Notes under the pieces: model-generated | What the model was told of the DNA's origin: nothing | Database searches by the model: none | The model's input: the letters and a program-made list of their open reading frames with translations, nothing else | Translations under genes and position numbers: made by a program | NCBI RefSeq assembly: GCF_001417775.1 | Contig: NZ_BBZJ01000036.1 | Span: 1-64,000 of the forward strand | From: Streptomyces sp. TP-A0356 | GTDB lineage: Bacteria; Actinomycetota; Actinomycetes; Streptomycetales; Streptomycetaceae | Length of the DNA: 64,000 nt | Direction of reading: 5' to 3' | Shown here: positions 27,602 to 36,743 of the stretch, one piece after another | Layout of the letters: every line of letters begins with the position of its first letter | Numbering within the stretch: position 1 is the first letter of the stretch

Positions 27602-30600
27602 GGCCGACGCTTCAGGCGCGTGGGCTCAAGGAGAGCCTGCTCCAGTACCTGTCGACGACGTATGCGCTCAGCGACGAGGGCGCGCGAGAGGCGTTGCACC
27701 GTTTCCTCGGTGACGAGACTTCGGGGATGTTCCGAGGGCCGTTCCTCCGCATCCGTACGCCCTTCACCGCCGCTGATGACAGCTGGCGCGAGCACCTTGA
27801 ATGGCGGCGCGAGGGCTTCACCCCCTACGCCCACCAGGCCGTTGCCTTCGCCCGGCTGACCTCCGCCAACGGGCACACCCCGCAGCCGACCCTCGTCACC
27901 ACGGGCACGGGGTCGGGCAAGACCGAATCGTTCCTGTACCCAGTGCTGGATCACTGCCGCCGCGAGCGTGAGGCGGGGAAGACCGGCGTCAAGGCGGTGT
28001 TCCTCTACCCGATGAACGCGCTCGCCACCGACCAGGCTCAGCGCATCAATGACCTGCTCACGCAGAACGAGGCGGAGCTGGGCAAGCTCTGGGCGGGGCT
28101 GTACATCGGAGACCGGGCGGCGACGCGGTACGAGAAGGTGCGCACGCGGCGCAGCGACATGCAGCTGTCGCCGCCGGACATCCTGATCACGAACTACAAG
28201 ATGCTGGACCTGCTGCTCCAGCGCGAGGACGACGCCCCGCTGTGGCGGGATGCCGACATCCGATACGTGGTGGTGGACGAGTTCCACACCTACGACGGCG
28301 CGCAGGGCACCGACGTGGCGATGCTGCTGCGGCGGCTGGCGTCGGCCGTGGGGGTGTCGGAAAAGGGGCGCCCGCTGGGGTCGATCTGTCCGGTGGCGAC
28401 GTCGGCGACGCTGGCGTCGGGGACGGACGACGACGGTGTGACGCGTCTGCTGGACGTCGCGACGGACGTGTTCGGTACGGAGTTCACTCAGGAGTCGATC
28501 GTCGGGGAGAACCGGCTGTCGGTGGAGGAGTTCATACCGCTGTCCGACGTGACGATGCAGGGGTTGCCGACGCCGGACGAACTGCTCGCGCTGCCCGATC
28601 CCGCCGCGGGAGGCGAGGTGGCCCTGCTCGACCTCATTGAGGCCGTGACGGGCGTACGCGACGACGATCCCCTTCTGCTGGGCGGCAACCTGCGGCGCCA
28701 CCTGTTCACCCGGGCGGTGATGCAGGCGCTGGAGGGCGAGGTGAAGACCAGCACCGAGGTGCTGGACATCATGTGGCGGGCAGGCGCGGCCGGCTGGTCG
28801 GAGGCGGTGGCCCGGCAACCGGAGAAGGCGGCGGAGGCGCTGGCCCGGTTCGTGGCGCTGTTGTCGTACGCCCGCGACCCGAAGTCGCCGCCGGGGGAGC
28901 CACCACGGCCGTTCGTGCACGTCGAGGTGCACCAGTGGGCGCGGTCGGTGTCTCGGTTGCTGCGGGGTGTCCTGCCGTGGCCGAAGGCGGAGTTCCGGTG
29001 GGACGTGGCCGGCCTGGGCGACGCGAGCGCGACGGACGACGGGCGTGCGGCGCCGGTGACGACGGCGACGTCGGGGCAGAACGCGAACCTCTTTCTGCCC
29101 GCCGTCTACTGCCGTGATTGCGGGCGGTCAGGGTGGGCGGTGTTCTCGCCGGAGAGCGACGACCACGACGTGCAGTTCGACACCTTCAGGATCAGGCGGG
29201 CCTCGCTCGGCCAGGACAAGGCCCGGGTGCGGAACCTGATCGCGGCCACCGAGCGGGAGGCCCGCGAGGGCTCCGGCACGGCACCGATGGCGGCCGCCGG
29301 TCGCGGTAGTGGCACTGCGGGGCAGGGCGCGGGCGGCCTGCTGATGGTCCTCGACGGGGTGAACAAGCGGCTGCGGCTGCCCGACCCCCTCAACGACTAC
29401 GACAAGGACACCAAAGAGCCGCGGCTGACGGCGCGTGACTCGGCCTTCGTCCTGGTCCACTTCGGCGGCACGGTGGCCAACACCGCGGCCCGCGAGGACT
29501 GGTGCCCAGCCTGCGGCGAGCGCAACGCCATCCGCTACCTCGGCACCGGGTCGGCGGCGATGGCCGCCGCGTCGATCACACAGCTGTTTACGGGCGGGGA
29601 GCTGAACAAGAAGCTCCACGAGGACAAGACGCTGATGTTCAACGACTCGGTGCAGGACGCCGCGCACCGGGCCGGCTTCGTCGCCAACCGCTCGTACACC
29701 TTCTCCTTGCGCGCCCTCCTCGCCAAGCACCTGCGGCACGACGAACCGACCGCGCTCAACGACCTGATCGCGAACGTGGTCGAGGCCACCACCGACGAGG
29801 AGACCTTGGCCGCGGTCGTTCCGCCGGACCTGCACGTCTACAAGGGCGTGGAGAAGCTGCTGTCCGGGCAGGGGCGCGGCGGCGGGTTGCCGGTGTGGAG
29901 GCTGATCGGTCAGCGGCTTGCGTTCGAGGCACTGATGGAGTTCGGGTTCCGCTCCCGCAACGGCCGCACCTTGGAGCTGACCCGCACCGCCGCCGCGCAG
30001 GTGCGCATCGACGACACCGCGGCGGTCGTGGCCCTGGTCCGCCGGGTGCACGAGGAGTGCGTGGGCGACAGGGTGCCGTTGGTCGCGCAGGACGACGCGC
30101 GGTATCTGGCGTTCGTGAGGATCTTCCTGGAACGGCTGCGCACGAGGGGCGCGGTCTCCCACAAGTGGCTGGACAAGTACGTCGATGAGGCGGGCACCAG
30201 CCGGTACTTCATCTGGGGCAAGCGGGCCCCCGGCATGCGCGCGTTCCCCAAGCGGGTCGCGGCCCCGGTGTTCCTGCTGAGCGGGCCGAAGAACGGCAGC
30301 GAGTTCGACTTCGCGGCGGGCCGGCTGTCCTGGTACGAGCGATGGGCCGGGCGCTGCCTGGAGCTGCCGCGTGAGTTGGCCCCGGAGTTCTGGAACCGGC
30401 TGCTGCCTGAACTGGCCACCTTGGGGCTGCTGTCGGTGCGCACCCCGGGTGACACCTCTCTGCGCGTGTACGGGCTCAAGCCGGGCAACATCGAGGCGCG
30501 GCTGCTGGAAGACGAGCAGGTGCGGCACGCGTACGTGCGCTGCCCGGTCTGCTTCTGGGAGCAGACCGTCCACCCCTCCCTGCTGGACCAGTGGCACGAG

Positions 30601-33600
30601 CAGCCCTGTCCCTCGTACCGATGCCGCAGGGGCCGACTGGTCGCAGGTGACCGGCCGGAGGGGCTGGGAGTGCACCACCGCGACCGCGATTACGCCAAGG
30701 ACTACTACCGGCGCCTGTACCGCAAGGGGGGCACCTATCAGGTGGTGACCGCAGAGCACACCGGCATGCTCACCCGGCCGCAGCGCGAGCAGGTGGAGAA
30801 CGCGTTCAAGCGGCGCGACGGCTTCAAGGACCCGAACGTGCTGTCATGCACACCGACGCTGGAGATGGGCATCGACATCGGTGACCTGTCGGCGGTGGTA
30901 CTGGCCGCGCTGCCGCGCCGCCCGGCGTCGTACGCCCAGCAGGTCGGCCGGGCCGGGCGCCGTACGGGCAACGCGTTCCTGCTGACGATCCCGGACCGCA
31001 GACGCCGTGACCTGTACTTCCTGGAGCGGCCCAAGGACCTGATCGCCGGCACGATCGTGCCGCCCGGCTGCTATTTGTCGGCCGTCGAGATCCTGCGCCG
31101 TCAGTATCTGGCCCACCTGCTGGACCTCGCCGCGGCCGGGAAGCTGGTGCGCACCGACGGCATCGTGCTGCGCGCGCTGCCGCACAAGGCGCCCCGCCTG
31201 TTCGGGCCGTCCGGCTACCTGGCCGACCTGGTGGAGGTTGCCCTCGCGCAGGGCGAGGAACTGGTGGGCCGCTTCCTGGAGTTGTTCCCCACGGGCGTGA
31301 GCGACCAGGCCCAGGAGGACCTGACGGCGTACGCCACGCACGGTCTGCGCAGCACGGTCGAGGAGGCCGAGCGGGAGTGGTTTCGCAGCCAGGAGGCGCT
31401 ACGGGCCCGGCTGAAGGAGATCGACGAGGCCCACGACGAGCTGCACGACACCGACCCGGAGCAGGCACGGCAGAAGGCTGAGCTGGACGCCGAGCGGCGG
31501 GGGGTCGGGCGGCGGCTGATGAACCTAGGGGAGACCTCGTCACAGACCGCGCTGTGCGACCTGGGACTGCTGCCGAACTATGCGCTGATCGACTCCACGA
31601 CCGCCCCGTCGGCCACCCTGTACGGAGAGAGCGAGTCGGATCCCGCGAAGTACACCTCCGACACCTACTCCTACGAGCGGCCACGCCGTCTCGCCCTGGA
31701 GGAACTGGCCCCCGGCAACACCTTCTACGTCAACGGCTACAAGCACCAGATCAGCGGCATCGAGATCGCAACCGGTGGCCGGCAGGAGTGGCGCACCTGG
31801 CGGATCTGCCCCGGCTGCGGCTATGTCCGCACCGAGAACGCCGCCGAGGACCGCTCGGAGTGCCCGCGCTGCAAGACCGCCCACATCGCCGACGACGGCT
31901 CCTGCCTGTTCCAGATCGTCGAGCCCGCCACCGTCACCTCCCGCGACAAGCGGGAGGACGCCCACATCCGTGACGACAAGGACGACCGCGACCGGCGCTC
32001 CTACGCCGTCGTGGACGCCGTGGACATCCCGGTCGGGGAGATCGAGCACGGCCTGTCGTGGCGGCACGACCACCAGACGTTCGGCGTCGACTACTGCCGC
32101 AGTGCCATGATCCGGCGGATCAACGTCGGACCGGTCCGCTACGACGCCCAGACCCGCGACGACTTCGCCGGCCATCGCGTACGGCTCAATCCGTTCCACG
32201 TGTGCACCGCCTGCGGCGCGGCCAGCGCCGACGGGCAGCCGGTCTTCACCCACGACACCGACGAACTGGACTCCCTGGCCGCTCGCAGCGGACGCCTCAA
32301 GCACCACCGCCCCTGGTGCCCGCTGCGCCGCGGAAAGAAGACCGACGCACGCGAGGAACCGGTGCTGCTGGCCCACACGCTGCGCACCGAGGCACTGCGC
32401 GTGCTGCTGCCGGCCGCCACCGCGGACGTGGACGCCAAGGTGCACTCCTTCCGGGCCGCGCTACGGCTCGGCGTGGACCTGCACTTCGGCGGCGACCCCC
32501 AGCACCTGGCGACCACGGTCGCGTCCATGCCGGACACCGAGAGCGGGGAACGCCGCTGGTTCCTGGTCCTGTTCGACTCCCTGCCGGGCGGCACCGGCTA
32601 CCTGGACCGGCTCACGGACCCGATCGCCTTCCGCGACACCCTCAGGGCCGCGTACGAGCTGCTGAAGGAGTGCCCGTGTGCCGAGGAGCGGCGCCGGGCC
32701 TGCCACCGCTGCCTGCACCGCTACACGCCTGAGCCCTTCCAGGACATCGTCTCGCGCCAGTTCGCGCTGACCATGCTGGAGTCCCTGCTGTTCAAGCAGG
32801 ACGGCTCGGACGGCTGGGAGTGGAGCGAGATCGACCACACCGGCCTGGTCGGCCTGGACGCCCAGGTGGAATCCGACCTGGAGGCACGTTTCCTGACCGC
32901 CCTGCGGGAATGGGTGAAGGTCAGCGACGACGTCTCCCTCGACGAGGACGGCCACGCCAGCGGCCACCTGCGCTTCACCAGCGCCCCCAGCGGTCCTGCC
33001 GATTCCGGGGTGATGCACTGGCGGCTGACTGCCCAGCAGCGACTGCAGGGCACGGTCAGCGACTTCACCTTCACCCGGGTCGACGGCCCCAACCAGAGCG
33101 TCAAGATCTACCTCGAAGGCTTCCGCTTCCACGCCAGCAGCGAGCACAACCAGATCGCCACCGACGCCGCCAAACGCACCCGGCTGCGTGCCGACGGGGA
33201 GATCGTCTTCCAGATCACCTGGGCCGACATCGACCTGTTCGAACAGCGCCCGGGGCGCACGAAACCGGTCTGGCCGCCGTACCGGGGCATGGCGCAGGAG
33301 CAGGCCAAGACGGCGTACGAACAGTACGGCGGCCAGCGCTCCCGCTTCGCCCCTGCCGTTTTCGCCAACCCCATCGACACCCTGATCGCCTACCTGAGGG
33401 ACCCCGACGCCGAGGAGTGGACCCGCCGGGCCCGCGCTCTGGTCACGGGCCTGACCGCCCAGCCGGGTACAAGGCCGGTCGCCGCGACAGGCCGCCGCAG
33501 CGAACTCGTCACCGCCCTGCGCAACGAGCTTGCGGCCTTCACCGCGGCCGAACGCCGCGACAAACCCCTTGTGCCGGACGCGGCCGGCATCGGCCCCGTC

Positions 33601-34368
33601 CACGTCTTCCGCACGCAGGACGACACGGGCCTGCCCATTGTTTTCGCCCTGGACGCGGCCGACCCCGAGAACCTGAAATGGACCGCGCTCACCGTCCTCG
33701 ACGACAGCGACGCCGTCCTGGACACCGACGAGCACAAACAGCGCTGGCGGTCCTGGCTGTACTGGACCAATCTCACCCAGTTCCTGTCCCTGCCCCCGGC
33801 CGGCGGGGACGGCGTCCAGCTCGCCGCCAGCAAGGCCGCCGACTTCGAGGTCGAGGTCCTCGCCGTGTGCGGCGGCCTCGGCGAACTCGACTCCCTCATC
33901 GGCGTTCCCGCCCCCGCCGCATCCCCACGGCCCGGGGCCGTGGTCAAGCCCGTCGCGCCGGACCCGGACGGCGACTCGGCCGCCGAGGCCGCCGTGGCCC
34001 AAGCCCTGCGCGACGCGCTGTGGGACGAGGAGATCCTTGACATCCTGCGCGACGAGCCCGACGAGGCACCCGAGCTGCTCCGCCTCGCTGAGATCCTCGC
34101 CGACCGCGGCAAGAAGGCACCCGTCTTCGGCCACGAACTGGGCACCAGCCGCTGGCTGGCCGACTTCGCCTGGCACACCCACGGTCTGAAGATCGCCGTG
34201 GTCGCCGCGCATCAGGGCGAAGACGACGACGAAGCCCAGCGACGGGACGACGCCTACACCGAGGACGGCTGGACGGTCCGCACCGCCGCCGAATGGCTCG
34301 ATCACCTCGACACACTGCTCGCTGAGCTCCCCGACACGCACGACACGGAAGAAGGCACGCCCCGATGA
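27598..34368 (+). CDS. giant helicase with DUF1998 and C-terminal nuclease-like domain (DrmA-DrmB/DruE-like)
   Basis: A 2256-residue superfamily 2 helicase. Motif I TTGTGSGKTESFLYP is at about 100, DEFH box VVVDEFHTYDGAQGTD at about 224, ATSATLASG at about 265, and the second RecA domain much later (PTLEMGIDIGDL and QQVGRAGRRTG, about 1085-1125), so a roughly 800-residue insert lies between. Cys pairs CRDCGRSG, CPACGE, CPVC and CPGC...CPRC suggest several zinc sites. DUF1998 lies near 1640-1700 (LFDSLPGGTGYLDRL, then CPCAEERRRACHRCLHRY). The last 130 residues (WLADFAWHTHGLKIAVVA and DAYTEDGWTVR) resemble Vsr/DUF559-like nucleases. The order fits DrmA and DrmB fused; DruE of Druantia is the other close architecture. 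ATGA overlaps at both ends couple it to its neighbours. Confidence 0.85.
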   Translation: MRPTLQARGLKESLLQYLSTTYALSDEGAREALHRFLGDETSGMFRGPFLRIRTPFTAADDSWREHLEWRREGFTPYAHQAVAFARLTSANGHTPQPTLVTTGTGSGKTESFLYPVLDHCRREREAGKTGVKAVFLYPMNALATDQAQRINDLLTQNEAELGKLWAGLYIGDRAATRYEKVRTRRSDMQLSPPDILITNYKMLDLLLQREDDAPLWRDADIRYVVVDEFHTYDGAQGTDVAMLLRRLASAVGVSEKGRPLGSICPVATSATLASGTDDDGVTRLLDVATDVFGTEFTQESIVGENRLSVEEFIPLSDVTMQGLPTPDELLALPDPAAGGEVALLDLIEAVTGVRDDDPLLLGGNLRRHLFTRAVMQALEGEVKTSTEVLDIMWRAGAAGWSEAVARQPEKAAEALARFVALLSYARDPKSPPGEPPRPFVHVEVHQWARSVSRLLRGVLPWPKAEFRWDVAGLGDASATDDGRAAPVTTATSGQNANLFLPAVYCRDCGRSGWAVFSPESDDHDVQFDTFRIRRASLGQDKARVRNLIAATEREAREGSGTAPMAAAGRGSGTAGQGAGGLLMVLDGVNKRLRLPDPLNDYDKDTKEPRLTARDSAFVLVHFGGTVANTAAREDWCPACGERNAIRYLGTGSAAMAAASITQLFTGGELNKKLHEDKTLMFNDSVQDAAHRAGFVANRSYTFSLRALLAKHLRHDEPTALNDLIANVVEATTDEETLAAVVPPDLHVYKGVEKLLSGQGRGGGLPVWRLIGQRLAFEALMEFGFRSRNGRTLELTRTAAAQVRIDDTAAVVALVRRVHEECVGDRVPLVAQDDARYLAFVRIFLERLRTRGAVSHKWLDKYVDEAGTSRYFIWGKRAPGMRAFPKRVAAPVFLLSGPKNGSEFDFAAGRLSWYERWAGRCLELPRELAPEFWNRLLPELATLGLLSVRTPGDTSLRVYGLKPGNIEARLLEDEQVRHAYVRCPVCFWEQTVHPSLLDQWHEQPCPSYRCRRGRLVAGDRPEGLGVHHRDRDYAKDYYRRLYRKGGTYQVVTAEHTGMLTRPQREQVENAFKRRDGFKDPNVLSCTPTLEMGIDIGDLSAVVLAALPRRPASYAQQVGRAGRRTGNAFLLTIPDRRRRDLYFLERPKDLIAGTIVPPGCYLSAVEILRRQYLAHLLDLAAAGKLVRTDGIVLRALPHKAPRLFGPSGYLADLVEVALAQGEELVGRFLELFPTGVSDQAQEDLTAYATHGLRSTVEEAEREWFRSQEALRARLKEIDEAHDELHDTDPEQARQKAELDAERRGVGRRLMNLGETSSQTALCDLGLLPNYALIDSTTAPSATLYGESESDPAKYTSDTYSYERPRRLALEELAPGNTFYVNGYKHQISGIEIATGGRQEWRTWRICPGCGYVRTENAAEDRSECPRCKTAHIADDGSCLFQIVEPATVTSRDKREDAHIRDDKDDRDRRSYAVVDAVDIPVGEIEHGLSWRHDHQTFGVDYCRSAMIRRINVGPVRYDAQTRDDFAGHRVRLNPFHVCTACGAASADGQPVFTHDTDELDSLAARSGRLKHHRPWCPLRRGKKTDAREEPVLLAHTLRTEALRVLLPAATADVDAKVHSFRAALRLGVDLHFGGDPQHLATTVASMPDTESGERRWFLVLFDSLPGGTGYLDRLTDPIAFRDTLRAAYELLKECPCAEERRRACHRCLHRYTPEPFQDIVSRQFALTMLESLLFKQDGSDGWEWSEIDHTGLVGLDAQVESDLEARFLTALREWVKVSDDVSLDEDGHASGHLRFTSAPSGPADSGVMHWRLTAQQRLQGTVSDFTFTRVDGPNQSVKIYLEGFRFHASSEHNQIATDAAKRTRLRADGEIVFQITWADIDLFEQRPGRTKPVWPPYRGMAQEQAKTAYEQYGGQRSRFAPAVFANPIDTLIAYLRDPDAEEWTRRARALVTGLTAQPGTRPVAATGRRSELVTALRNELAAFTAAERRDKPLVPDAAGIGPVHVFRTQDDTGLPIVFALDAADPENLKWTALTVLDDSDAVLDTDEHKQRWRSWLYWTNLTQFLSLPPAGGDGVQLAASKAADFEVEVLAVCGGLGELDSLIGVPAPAASPRPGAVVKPVAPDPDGDSAAEAAVAQALRDALWDEEILDILRDEPDEAPELLRLAEILADRGKKAPVFGHELGTSRWLADFAWHTHGLKIAVVAAHQGEDDDEAQRRDDAYTEDGWTVRTAAEWLDHLDTLLAELPDTHDTEEGTPR

Positions 34369-36683
34369 CCGCCCGGCTCAGCCTGTACCGCAAGGCCGAA
34401 CAGGAGCTGTACAAGCTCGACCGCTCGGTCAAGGCCCAGTTCTACGACTTCTGCCACAACTTCCGGAACAAGCCCGGCCTGCCGGGACTGCGGAAGAAGC
34501 AGCTCAAGGGCGACTCTCGTATCCACTCGGCCCGCATCTCCCAGGACTACCGGGCCCTGCTCACCAAGACCGGCGTCGACGCGGATGGCACCGAGAGCTG
34601 GCTGGTCATCGCTGTCCGCCACCGCCGCGACGTCTACGAAGAGCTCCAGGTCGCCGTCAACCGCGTCACCGGCGAGATCGAGTTCGTCGACCTCGCCGTC
34701 GTCGGAGACAGCGCCCTGCGCCGCGCCGGCATCACCCTCACCCCGTCCGAACCCGACGCACACGCCCCCAAGGCCGCAGCACCCGCGCCTGAACCGTCAT
34801 CCGAGCCGGACACACGCTCGCTGCTGGCCGCGTACCACGCGGGCCAACTGCGCGACCTCGGCGTCGCCGAGCAGCTGATCGAGCTGGCGCTCACCGTGAC
34901 CACCAGCGCCGAACTCGACCAGCTCGTCGAGGGCGCACCCCTGCTGTCCAAGGACGTCCTCTACGGCCTGGCCGCCGGGATGGACATCGACGACGTACGC
35001 AAGGAGATCACCGCACCGGTCGAACTCGACCAGCGCCCCGACCCCGAAGACTTCGCCACCGCCCTCACCCGCACCGAAGTGACCACCGTCGACGACGCCG
35101 TCCGCACCGTCATCGAAGAAGGCGACTTCCGCGCCTGGAAGGTCTTCCTCCACCCCACGCAGGACCGCATCGTCCGCCGTCAGTACAAAGGCCCGGCCCG
35201 CGTCTCCGGAGGCCCCGGCACCGGCAAGACCATCGTCGCCCTGCACCGCGTCAAACACCTCGCCGAACAACTGCCTCCCGGCCACAACAAGCCGATCCTG
35301 CTGACCTCCTTCACCAAGAACCTCACCACCGACCTGCGCCTGAGACTCGCCTCCCTCATCGGCCCCGACCTGCTGGCCCGCGTCGACATCGCCCACGTGG
35401 ACCAGCTCGTCGGCCGTGTTCTGGGCGAGAACACCGCACCCGGCAGCGGCAGACAACGCGTCTACGACCATGTGGCGCTGCAGGAGATGCGTCAGCTGGT
35501 AGCGGAACTCGACGACCAGCGCTTCGAGCCGGAGTTCCTCGTCGAAGAGTGGGAACAAGTCATCCTCGGCCAGTCGGTCCCCACGCGCTCCGACTACTTC
35601 AAGGCTCGCCGCGCCGGCCGCGGCCGCGGACTGACCCGACCCGAACGCGCCCACATCTGGAAGCTGATCGAGCAGTTCACCGCCCGCCTCGACAAACTCG
35701 GCGTCGAGACCTGGGGCCAGGCCGCCGAACGCGCAGCCCGATTCGAGATCGAACGCGCCGCGAAGATCAAGGCCCGTCGCGAGTACAAGGAAGAGATCGG
35801 CGGCAAGGACCTCATCCACCGCGACAACAGCTCCGGCATGCGCTACCTCGGCCACCGCTACCAGCACATCGTCGTCGACGAGGCCCAGGACCTGCGTCCC
35901 GCACACTGGAAGATGCTCCGGGCCATGGCTGACCCCACCCAGCCCAACGACCTGTTCATCGCCGGCGACACCCACCAGCGCATCTACTACGACTACCAGA
36001 TCGCCCTCGGTGCCCTCGGCATCAACATCCGGGGCCGCTCCTCCCGCCTGACCCTCAGCTACCGCACGACCAGGGAGATCCTCACCGAAGCCCTCCGCGT
36101 CGTCGACCCCGCCGACACCAACCAGAAGATCACCTACGACGACCTGGACGACGGGACCGACAACCTCGCCGGCTACCGGTCCGTCCTCCACGGCCCCCAG
36201 CCGGCCTTCGTCCCCTACGCCACCTGGGACGACGAACTCGCCGGACTCGCCACCACTCTCACCACCTGGCGCGATCAACTCTCCACCGACGAAAACGGCG
36301 CCCAGCGCGATCCCAGCGGACGAATCGCCGTCTGCGTCGCCGACCGCGACATGGTCAGCCAGACCATGTACTACCTGACCACAAAGGCGGGCATCACCTG
36401 CGCCGAACTCACCAAGGAAGGCCCCAAGGGAGACGGCGAGGTCCACGTCGGCACCATGCACCGCTTCAAGGGCCTCGAATACCAGCGGCTCGCCGTCGTC
36501 GGCGCCAGCGACGGGATCATCCCGCGTACCAGCGCCATCGACCGCTACCGCACCGAAGACCCGCCCCGCTACGAACGCGAGCAGCGCAAGGCCCGCTCGC
36601 TGCTGTTCGTCGCCGCCACCCGCGCCCGAGACGCCCTGACCATCAGCTGGCACGGCAAACCCAGCCCGTACCTTCCGGTTTGA
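34365..36683 (+). CDS. RelE-like domain fused to UvrD/Rep-type helicase
   Basis: A 772-residue fusion. Residues 1-110 look like a RelE/ParE toxin fold (LYRKAEQELYKLDRSVKAQF, RIHSARISQDYRALL, WLVIAVRHRRDVYE). After a linker comes a superfamily 1A helicase: RVSGGPGTGKTIVALHRVKH (motif I, about 280), HIVVDEAQDLRPAHW (motif II, about 500), LFIAGDTHQRIY (III), LTLSYRTTREI (IV) and TMHRFKGLEYQRLAVVG plus FVAATRARDALTISW (V-VI). Such fusions are known in actinomycetes without settled function; the RelE part could be an RNase effector or simply a binding module. The gene closes the operon and starts with an ATGA overlap. A strong hairpin terminator follows. Confidence 0.85.
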   Translation: MTARLSLYRKAEQELYKLDRSVKAQFYDFCHNFRNKPGLPGLRKKQLKGDSRIHSARISQDYRALLTKTGVDADGTESWLVIAVRHRRDVYEELQVAVNRVTGEIEFVDLAVVGDSALRRAGITLTPSEPDAHAPKAAAPAPEPSSEPDTRSLLAAYHAGQLRDLGVAEQLIELALTVTTSAELDQLVEGAPLLSKDVLYGLAAGMDIDDVRKEITAPVELDQRPDPEDFATALTRTEVTTVDDAVRTVIEEGDFRAWKVFLHPTQDRIVRRQYKGPARVSGGPGTGKTIVALHRVKHLAEQLPPGHNKPILLTSFTKNLTTDLRLRLASLIGPDLLARVDIAHVDQLVGRVLGENTAPGSGRQRVYDHVALQEMRQLVAELDDQRFEPEFLVEEWEQVILGQSVPTRSDYFKARRAGRGRGLTRPERAHIWKLIEQFTARLDKLGVETWGQAAERAARFEIERAAKIKARREYKEEIGGKDLIHRDNSSGMRYLGHRYQHIVVDEAQDLRPAHWKMLRAMADPTQPNDLFIAGDTHQRIYYDYQIALGALGINIRGRSSRLTLSYRTTREILTEALRVVDPADTNQKITYDDLDDGTDNLAGYRSVLHGPQPAFVPYATWDDELAGLATTLTTWRDQLSTDENGAQRDPSGRIAVCVADRDMVSQTMYYLTTKAGITCAELTKEGPKGDGEVHVGTMHRFKGLEYQRLAVVGASDGIIPRTSAIDRYRTEDPPRYEREQRKARSLLFVAATRARDALTISWHGKPSPYLPV

Positions 36684-36696
36684 ACAGCATGGTCTG

Positions 36697-36732
36697 CCGG
36701 TGCCGTACGCCTCTGACGGCGTACGGCACCGG
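36697..36732. terminator. bidirectional hairpin terminator
   Basis: A perfect 15-bp stem, CCGGTGCCGTACGCC and GGCGTACGGCACCGG, with a 6-base loop TCTGAC lies between the convergent UvrD-fusion and nuclease genes. There is no T-run, as is common for actinomycete terminators. Confidence 0.8.
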
Positions 36733-36743
36733 AACCGGGGCGT

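Noticed and set aside
32461..34341. A 626-codon open frame on the minus strand
   Set aside because: Antisense to the C-terminal part of the giant helicase, including DUF1998; no motif of its own.
34797..36653. A 618-codon open frame on the minus strand
   Set aside because: Antisense to the UvrD-type helicase, whose motifs are complete; Gly/Val/Asp-rich shadow.
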